Origin: an uncultured Eubacteriales bacterium
Lineage (GTDB): Bacteria > Bacillota > Clostridia > Peptostreptococcales > Anaerovoracaceae
NCBI GenBank assembly: GCA_900315125.1
Contig: OMXT01000047.1
Coordinates: 38,195-102,194, forward strand
DNA length: 64,000 nucleotides
Direction of reading: 5' to 3'
Shown: piece by piece, positions 59,751-64,000 of the stretch
Numbering within the stretch: position 1 is the first letter of the stretch
Layout: each line of letters opens with the position of its first letter
Position numbers and translations under genes: made by a program
Notes under the pieces: generated by a model
What the model was told of the DNA's origin: nothing
The model's database searches: none
Seen by the model: only the letters and a program-made list of their open reading frames with translations

Positions 59751-59779
59751 ATTATACATCGATTATGATATGCTCATAA
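59751..59779 (-). promoter_or_regulatory. Promoter of the LysR gene
   Basis: On the minus strand TTATGA (59774-59779), 17 bases and a perfect TATAAT (59751-59756). The palindrome at 59762-59792 covers the spacer and -35 box. Confidence 0.55.
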
Positions 59780-59792
59780 AGCATATCATAAT
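59762..59792. promoter_or_regulatory. LysR operator palindrome
   Basis: ATTATGATATGCT, five bases, AGCATATCATAAT form a perfect dyad with 13-base arms between the LysR gene and the divergent operon. Its place suits autorepression and activation of the other side. Confidence 0.75.
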
Positions 59793-59870
59793 TTATATAT
59801 TAGGTATTTGCTATTATATGTGCGGCGGTCTATGATGTTACTGAAGACAGGCGGAAGGAGCGTGAGGGAA

Positions 59871-60092
59871 TTGGATCGTATACGGCTGATCAGAAGAAAC
59901 TGTATAGACGCCGGCTGTGATAAGGATGTGACGGAAAGAGTCTGCGCGCTTCTCATGGGGGGCAGGACGAAGGATGCCTGTACGCTGCTATCGGGGCAGA
60001 GGCATGCTTTGATGGACGAGGTCCATCAAACGCAGCAGAAGGTCGACTGCCTGGACTATCTGATCTATTCATTACAGAACAGAAAGAATTAA
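59871..60092 (+). CDS. Small helical protein of the LysR-controlled operon (hypothetical)
   Basis: The 73-residue protein reads from a TTG at 59871, preceded by AAGGAG ten bases upstream. It is helical and ends LLSGQRHALMDEVHQTQQKVDCLDYLIYSLQ, similar to the effector-linking helix of MerR-type regulators without their DNA-binding part. Starts at 59808, 59832 or 59835 are possible but lack ribosome binding sites. It precedes the flavoprotein gene by 16 bases. Function unknown. Confidence 0.6.
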   Translation: MDRIRLIRRNCIDAGCDKDVTERVCALLMGGRTKDACTLLSGQRHALMDEVHQTQQKVDCLDYLIYSLQNRKN

Positions 60093-60108
60093 GTGTGGAG
60101 GAAAGAAT

Positions 60109-60651
60109 ATGTCGAAGAAAGTATTGATCGTATCATCAAGCCTGAGAAACGGGAGCAACTCGGAGATCCTGGCCAGAGAGGCAGAAGCGGGAGCACGGGA
60201 AGCTGGAAATGAGGTGGAATATATTTCGCTGAAAGATAAGGATCTGAACTTCTGCAGAGGCTGCCTGGCATGTCAGAAGACCGGCAAATGTGTGATCCGG
60301 GATGACATGGACGACATGATCGGAAAGGTGTGTGCCGCAGAGTCCATCATCTTCGCAACACCGATTTACTATTACGAACTCAGCGGACAGCTGAAGACAT
60401 TCCTGGATCGTACCAATCCGCTGTACATTGAGGACTGCAAGTTCAGGGATATCTACCTGATCACAACTTCTGCGGAAGCCGGGGAGCACATACCGGAAAG
60501 GGCGGTGAACGGACTTAAAGGATGGATCGATTGTTTCCCTAAAGCTCAGTTCTGCGGTCTGGTAAACGGCGGCGGCAATGAGGCTCCGAAGGATGCGGAG
60601 AGCCATCAGGATGCGATGCAGGCGGCTTACGAAATGGGGCGGAATGCGTGA
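60109..60651 (+). CDS. NADPH-dependent FMN reductase/iron-sulfur flavoprotein-like protein
   Basis: The 180-residue flavodoxin-fold protein starts KKVLIVSSSLRNGSNSEILAREAEAGAREAGNEVEYISL, then CRGCLACQKTGKCVIRDDMDDMI near residue 45, which gives cysteines in the spacing of the flavoprotein group, and ESIIFATPIYYYELSGQLKTFLDRTNPLY near 83. It probably passes electrons to quinones or other acceptors. GGAGGAAAG precedes the ATG. It lies 31 bases before the hydrolase gene, whose frame overlaps its end. Confidence 0.93.
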   Translation: MSKKVLIVSSSLRNGSNSEILAREAEAGAREAGNEVEYISLKDKDLNFCRGCLACQKTGKCVIRDDMDDMIGKVCAAESIIFATPIYYYELSGQLKTFLDRTNPLYIEDCKFRDIYLITTSAEAGEHIPERAVNGLKGWIDCFPKAQFCGLVNGGGNEAPKDAESHQDAMQAAYEMGRNA

Positions 60652-60682
60652 GTTCAGGGTTTGTAGGAAGGAGATCATAAAA

Positions 60683-61678
60683 ATGGAGAAGCTTACAATG
60701 ACGAAGGAATGGGATAAAACATTTGCACAGAGTGATAAGGTTGAACACAGCAAAGTGATGTTTCACAACAGATACGGCATAACTCTGGCAGCAGATATGT
60801 ATGTGCCAAAAGGTGCAGTGGGCAAACTTGCCGCCATTGCGGTCAGCGGACCCTTCGGGGCAGTTAAGGAACAGTGCTCCGGACTGTATGCGCAGACACT
60901 GGCAGAGCGGGGATTCCTGACGATCGCTTTCGACCCGTCATTTACCGGAGAAAGCGGGGGACAGCCGAGATATATGGCTTCGCCGGACATCAATACGGAG
61001 GATTTCCAGGCTGCGATGGATTTCCTGTCTGTTCAGGAGAATGTGGACCCGGAAAAGATCGGGATCCTGGGCATCTGCGGATGGGGCGGCATGGCGCTGA
61101 ACGCTGCGTCTCTGGACACAAGGATCAAGGCAACAGTAACGTCTACCATGTATAACATGAGCCGTGTCAACGCAAACGGATACTTCGATGCCGCAGATAA
61201 TGAGAACACCCGGTTTGAGATGAAACAGGAACTTAATAACATCCGTACCGAGGAGTATAGAAACGGCGTTTACGAGAGAGCCGGCGGAGTCGTGGATCCG
61301 CTGCCTGAGGATGCTCCGTTCTTCGTAGCGGATTATCACGACTATTATAAGACAGACCGCGGCTATCATCCCCGTTCCCTTAATTCTACAGATGGATGGA
61401 ACAGGACTGGATGCATGTCCTTCATCAACCAGCCGATCTGCCAGTATACGAACGAGATCCGCAGCGCGGTCCTGATGATCCATGGAGAGAAAGCCCACTC
61501 CTGCTACTTCAGCCGGGATGAGTACGCTAAGATGACCGAAGGATCTGCCTACGCGGAGAACAAGGAGCTGATGATCATCCCCGGTGCAGTCCACACAGAT
61601 CTCTACGACGGCGGAGAGAACAAAGACCTGATCCCCTTTGATAAGATCGAAAGCTTCTACCGCGAATACCTTAAATAA
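60683..61678 (+). CDS. Alpha/beta hydrolase (dienelactone hydrolase-like)
   Basis: The protein has 331 residues from the ATG at 60683, with AAGGAG just upstream; the longer open frame lies inside the flavoprotein gene. It has SGPFGAVKEQCSGLYAQTLAERGFLTIAFDPSFTGESGG, the nucleophile elbow region GILGICGWGGMALNAASLD (Cys in place of the usual Ser) near residue 134, and IHGEKAHSCYFSRDEY plus GAVHTDLYD carrying the acid and His. The family is widespread next to LysR and flavoprotein genes. The substrate is unknown. Confidence 0.9.
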   Translation: MEKLTMTKEWDKTFAQSDKVEHSKVMFHNRYGITLAADMYVPKGAVGKLAAIAVSGPFGAVKEQCSGLYAQTLAERGFLTIAFDPSFTGESGGQPRYMASPDINTEDFQAAMDFLSVQENVDPEKIGILGICGWGGMALNAASLDTRIKATVTSTMYNMSRVNANGYFDAADNENTRFEMKQELNNIRTEEYRNGVYERAGGVVDPLPEDAPFFVADYHDYYKTDRGYHPRSLNSTDGWNRTGCMSFINQPICQYTNEIRSAVLMIHGEKAHSCYFSRDEYAKMTEGSAYAENKELMIIPGAVHTDLYDGGENKDLIPFDKIESFYREYLK

Positions 61679-61723
61679 AGAAGCGGGATCCGAACGGATT
61701 CTTAAACAGAACCAGCAGCACAC

Positions 61724-61763
61724 AGCCAATCGCCTGCGATCGAATCGCAGTCGGTTGGCTTTT
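61724..61763 (+). terminator. Rho-independent terminator of the LysR-controlled operon
   Basis: AGCCAA...CTGCGAT pairs with ATCGCAG...TTGGCT and is followed by TTTT. The rest of the gap to 61979 shows no gene. Confidence 0.8.
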
Positions 61764-61979
61764 CAAGTGGACGAATGTCAGTCTTTCCAGTGGAGTTCAC
61801 CAGTTCAGTAATGTTCGGCGTCAAGTTACCGTTTAGGGGAAGCCGATGATTCTCCAGGGCAGTCTCTCCTGTCAACCCTTGGACAGTAACGTCCGGGTTA
61901 GGTATGCTGTTTCAATGCAACGACCAAGTTGATAATCGTCTTGTTTGCATTTATAATGTTAATAAATTAAGGGTAGCGA

Positions 61980-62270
61980 ATGGGCAATTCTTTTGATAAA
62001 GAGGGGTGCTGGAAAATGATCAGTCAAAATAAGGTGATGTCTCTGATTGCTGACTTAAATAGTAAGATTGCTCATCTCTTTCCTGGTGATATAGATGTCA
62101 TTCTTTTTGGATCCTATGCAAGAGGAGATACTGGAGCTGCCCTGTTACTGGATCAGGGGGTGATGCTTTCACCGATTATCGAAAATAGAGATTATTTCTA
62201 CAATAATGTGGATGTATTACCGTTTTTCAGCGAGATTCAAAGAGAAGGTACGGTATTAAGGACAATCTGA
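61980..62270 (+). pseudogene. Nucleotidyltransferase-domain gene with internal deletion
   Basis: The 96-residue frame has VILFGSYARGD, the start of the MNT-type nucleotidyltransferase site, but jumps at once to TGAALLLDQGVMLSPIIENRDYFYNNVDVLPFFSEIQREG, the family's C-terminal end. About 35 residues in between, including the GSDIDV metal-binding pair, are missing, so it cannot be active. The frame is kept, which suggests a clean in-frame deletion. The AAA ATPase gene follows after two bases. Confidence 0.7.
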
Positions 62271-62272
62271 TT

Positions 62273-62980
62273 ATGAACGATAATTATATCCGTGAAATAA
62301 AGATCTACTGGGATCAGATCGATGAGTATTCATATTTGCGGGAGATCCCAGCCCTGATGGACCTTAAAGCGCTTGAATTTCCAAATCGCATCACGTTTTT
62401 CGCTGGGGAAAATGGTTCCGGAAAATCCACATTGCTGGAGGCTCTTGCTGTATCCTATGGATTCAATCCGGAGGGCGGAACGCTGAATTACCGTTTCAGC
62501 ACCTATGATGATTATTCAGAGCTTTGGAGTGCAGCCCGTATCACAAAGGGATACCGAAGACCCAGTGCGGGATATTTCTTCCGGGCTGAGAGCTTTTTTA
62601 ATGTGGCAACGAAAGCAATAGACTATGCTGACGGAAGCGGGGGAGTGGATTACCACGGCCTCTCTCATGGGGAAAGCTTTCTTGAGTTTATGCAGGGCAC
62701 GGGAAGGGAAGGGCTGTTTCTGATGGACGAGCCGGAAGCGGCTTTGTCCCCGCAAAGGCAGCTCACATTGCTGATTCATATTATCATGATGGCGGAGAAG
62801 GGTTCGCAGTTCATTATCGTTACGCATTCGCCGATATTATTAGGTATTCCGGGCGCGCAGATCCTGGAGTTCGGCGACTCAGGGATCCGTCCGTGTGCGT
62901 ATGAGGATACAGAAAGCTATCAGATTACCAAATTGTTCCTTGAGAACCGTAAACTGGTGTTGGATGAATTGTTGAAGTGA
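62273..62980 (+). CDS. AAA/ABC-type ATPase (single-domain, DUF-type)
   Basis: The 235-residue ATPase has FFAGENGSGKSTLLEALA (Walker A) near residue 42, a shortened signature-like GLSHGESFLEFM near 126, GLFLMDEPEAALSPQRQL (Walker B) near 146 and IIVTHSPILLG near 184. It is of the small type often found alone or with toxin-like or defence genes, not with a permease. AAGGA lies upstream. It has no obvious partner other than the broken nucleotidyltransferase gene before it. Confidence 0.88.
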   Translation: MNDNYIREIKIYWDQIDEYSYLREIPALMDLKALEFPNRITFFAGENGSGKSTLLEALAVSYGFNPEGGTLNYRFSTYDDYSELWSAARITKGYRRPSAGYFFRAESFFNVATKAIDYADGSGGVDYHGLSHGESFLEFMQGTGREGLFLMDEPEAALSPQRQLTLLIHIIMMAEKGSQFIIVTHSPILLGIPGAQILEFGDSGIRPCAYEDTESYQITKLFLENRKLVLDELLK

Positions 62981-63010
62981 GAGATTATCTCATGGGAGAG
63001 AGGCATAAAT

Positions 63011-63421
63011 ATGGTCAGACCGATTTGTAAAGATGTATTCACGCTGGCGCTGAAGTCGAAAGACGCGACGAAAGAAGATATTGAAACGGCAAGGGACCTG
63101 CTCGATACGCTGGCAGCGCACCGCGGTGAATGCGTGGGCATGGCTGCGAACATGATCGGTGTCAGCAAGCGGATCATCGCGGTGGGGATTGGGCCGATGA
63201 ATATCGCGATGTTGAATCCTGTGATCACTGCCAGTTCAGATCCCTACGAAGCAGAGGAAGGATGCCTGTCATTAAGCGGAATCAGGAAAACGATACGATA
63301 CCAGTCGATTACTGTTGAGTACAGAGACATGGAATTCAGGAAGCAGAAGCAGAGCTTCAGCGGCTACATTGCTCAGATCATCCAGCACGAAGTGGATCAC
63401 TGCAACGGGGTGTTGATATAA
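63011..63421 (+). CDS. Peptide deformylase-like protein
   Basis: The 136-residue protein has the three deformylase motifs in order: CVGMAANMIG near residue 42 (Met where the catalytic Gln normally is), EGCLSL near 83 with the metal-binding Cys, and QHEVDHCNGVLI near 126 with both His and the Glu. It is 20-30 residues shorter than a typical housekeeping deformylase and has no C-terminal extension. A GMAANMIG-type subgroup exists in Clostridia. Its activity on formyl-methionine peptides is uncertain. Confidence 0.85.
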   Translation: MVRPICKDVFTLALKSKDATKEDIETARDLLDTLAAHRGECVGMAANMIGVSKRIIAVGIGPMNIAMLNPVITASSDPYEAEEGCLSLSGIRKTIRYQSITVEYRDMEFRKQKQSFSGYIAQIIQHEVDHCNGVLI

Positions 63422-63490
63422 TAAAGCTATCGAAATATACTTTTCACAATTATTGAGGGATAGAGATATATACTGGACGGACGATGGGGG

Positions 63491-63742
63491 ATGCCTAAGA
63501 TAGAACGGATACTGAATGATGTGTTATCGGGCAAAAAGGATAATAATATCAAGTTCAGTGATCTTCAGAAATTGTTGGAGGGATTGGGATTTTCTCAAAG
63601 AATTAAGGGAGATCATCACATCTTTTTTCAAGAAAGTGTTGAAGAGATCATCAATATTCAGCCCGAGGGAAACAAGGCGAAGGCATATCAGGTAAAACAA
63701 GTCAGGAATATTATCCTGAATAATAAACTGGAGGTGCTATGA
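63491..63742 (+). CDS. hicA: HicA-type toxin
   Basis: The 83-residue protein has the HicA double-stranded RNA-binding-like fold: IKFSDLQKLLEGLGFSQRIKGDHHIFFQES, with the conserved His in GDHHIFF near residue 41, then INIQPEGNKAKAYQVKQVRNIIL. HicA cuts mRNA and stops translation. Slightly longer than usual at the N-terminus. Its stop codon overlaps the start of hicB. GGGGG lies directly before the ATG. Confidence 0.9.
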   Translation: MPKIERILNDVLSGKKDNNIKFSDLQKLLEGLGFSQRIKGDHHIFFQESVEEIINIQPEGNKAKAYQVKQVRNIILNNKLEVL

Positions 63743-63951
63743 TGAACAGATATGAGAGAATAGTTTACTGGTCGGAAGATGATCAGAAGTGGATTGTTGA
63801 GGTTCCGGAATTAGCTGGCTGTATGTCAGATGGTAAAACACCTCAGGAAGCAATAGATAACTCCGATTTGGTTATAGCTGAGTGGATTGAAACAGCAAAG
63901 CTGCTTGGCAGAGATATTCCCGTACCAAAAGGGCGTTTAATTTTTGCGTAG
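63742..63951 (+). CDS. hicB: HicB-type antitoxin
   Basis: The 69-residue protein (MNRYERIVYWSEDDQKWIVEVPELAGCMSDGKTPQEAIDNSDLVIAEWIE) is the partial RNase H-like HicB fold that binds and blocks HicA. GGAGG lies seven bases before the ATG at 63742; the ATG at 63739 is an alternative. It is a short form without the C-terminal DNA-binding domain. It follows the toxin directly, as in most hicAB operons. Confidence 0.9.
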   Translation: MNRYERIVYWSEDDQKWIVEVPELAGCMSDGKTPQEAIDNSDLVIAEWIETAKLLGRDIPVPKGRLIFA

Positions 63952-64000
63952 GATGTAAACTTATGTGTGCAGAGGTACTGCATGACCGGGATATCCGCGA

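Overview
The window looks like the chromosome of an anaerobic Gram-positive bacterium of the class Clostridia. Four things support this: a ylxM-ffh-rpsP-khpA-rimM-trmD block and a sepF-yggT-divIVA block; wall-polymer (teichoic-acid-type) genes; strong GGAGG ribosome binding sites; and a corrinoid methyltransferase with an in-frame amber codon, as in pyrrolysine-using anaerobes. A family close to Eubacteriaceae or Anaerovoracaceae is possible, but this is a guess. I found no rRNA, tRNA, CRISPR array or insertion sequence.

Layout. 1-17.2 kb: a surface-polymer locus with six CDP-glycerol glycerophosphotransferase-like (TagF-type) enzymes, two IspD/TarI-type cytidylyltransferases, a TagGH-type ABC exporter, a LytR-CpsA-Psr ligase with a long Ser/Gly tail, an extended SDR and a pyruvyltransferase-family protein. 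17.3-20.4 kb: a self-regulated GntR/ABC transporter operon. 20.4-30.5 kb: a catabolic island controlled by sigma-54. 30.6-48.2 kb: housekeeping genes (SppA-like protease, SRP/ribosome maturation operon, cell division genes, lspA, rluD family, a small (p)ppGpp synthetase, rqcH, yicC-gmk-rpoZ, rpsB-tsf). 48.2-51 kb: a TetR operon with redox-type enzymes and a decayed QueG-like gene. 51-56.7 kb: a second surface-polymer cluster with a seventh TagF-like enzyme, a nucleotidyltransferase and three sugar-transfer-type ATP-grasp modules. 56.7-64 kb: small accessory genes, several of them broken, a LysR-controlled flavoprotein/hydrolase operon, a deformylase-like protein and a HicAB pair.

The most interesting part is 20.4-30.5 kb. 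A PAS-AAA-Fis enhancer-binding protein sits between two transcription units, each with a perfect TGGCAC-N5-TTGC promoter. One unit encodes an ADP-forming acyl-CoA synthetase (two subunits) and a beta-keto acid cleavage enzyme. The other encodes a 3-hydroxyacid dehydrogenase, a 40-residue membrane protein, an SSS-family symporter, an MtbB-type methylamine methyltransferase with UAG at the pyrrolysine position, and its corrinoid protein. Three copies of the dyad TATTCA-N4-TGAA(T/C) mark probable activator sites, one of them just downstream of the activator's own promoter. Read together, the genes suggest uptake of a methylated amino-hydroxy acid (carnitine or norcarnitine type), oxidation, acetyl-CoA-dependent cleavage, ATP formation from the released CoA ester, and demethylation. 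The substrate is inferred, not shown.

The second point of interest is the ATP-grasp cluster at 51-56.7 kb. It includes an 876-residue protein made of two copies of the same module, the first of which has lost its ATP-binding residues.
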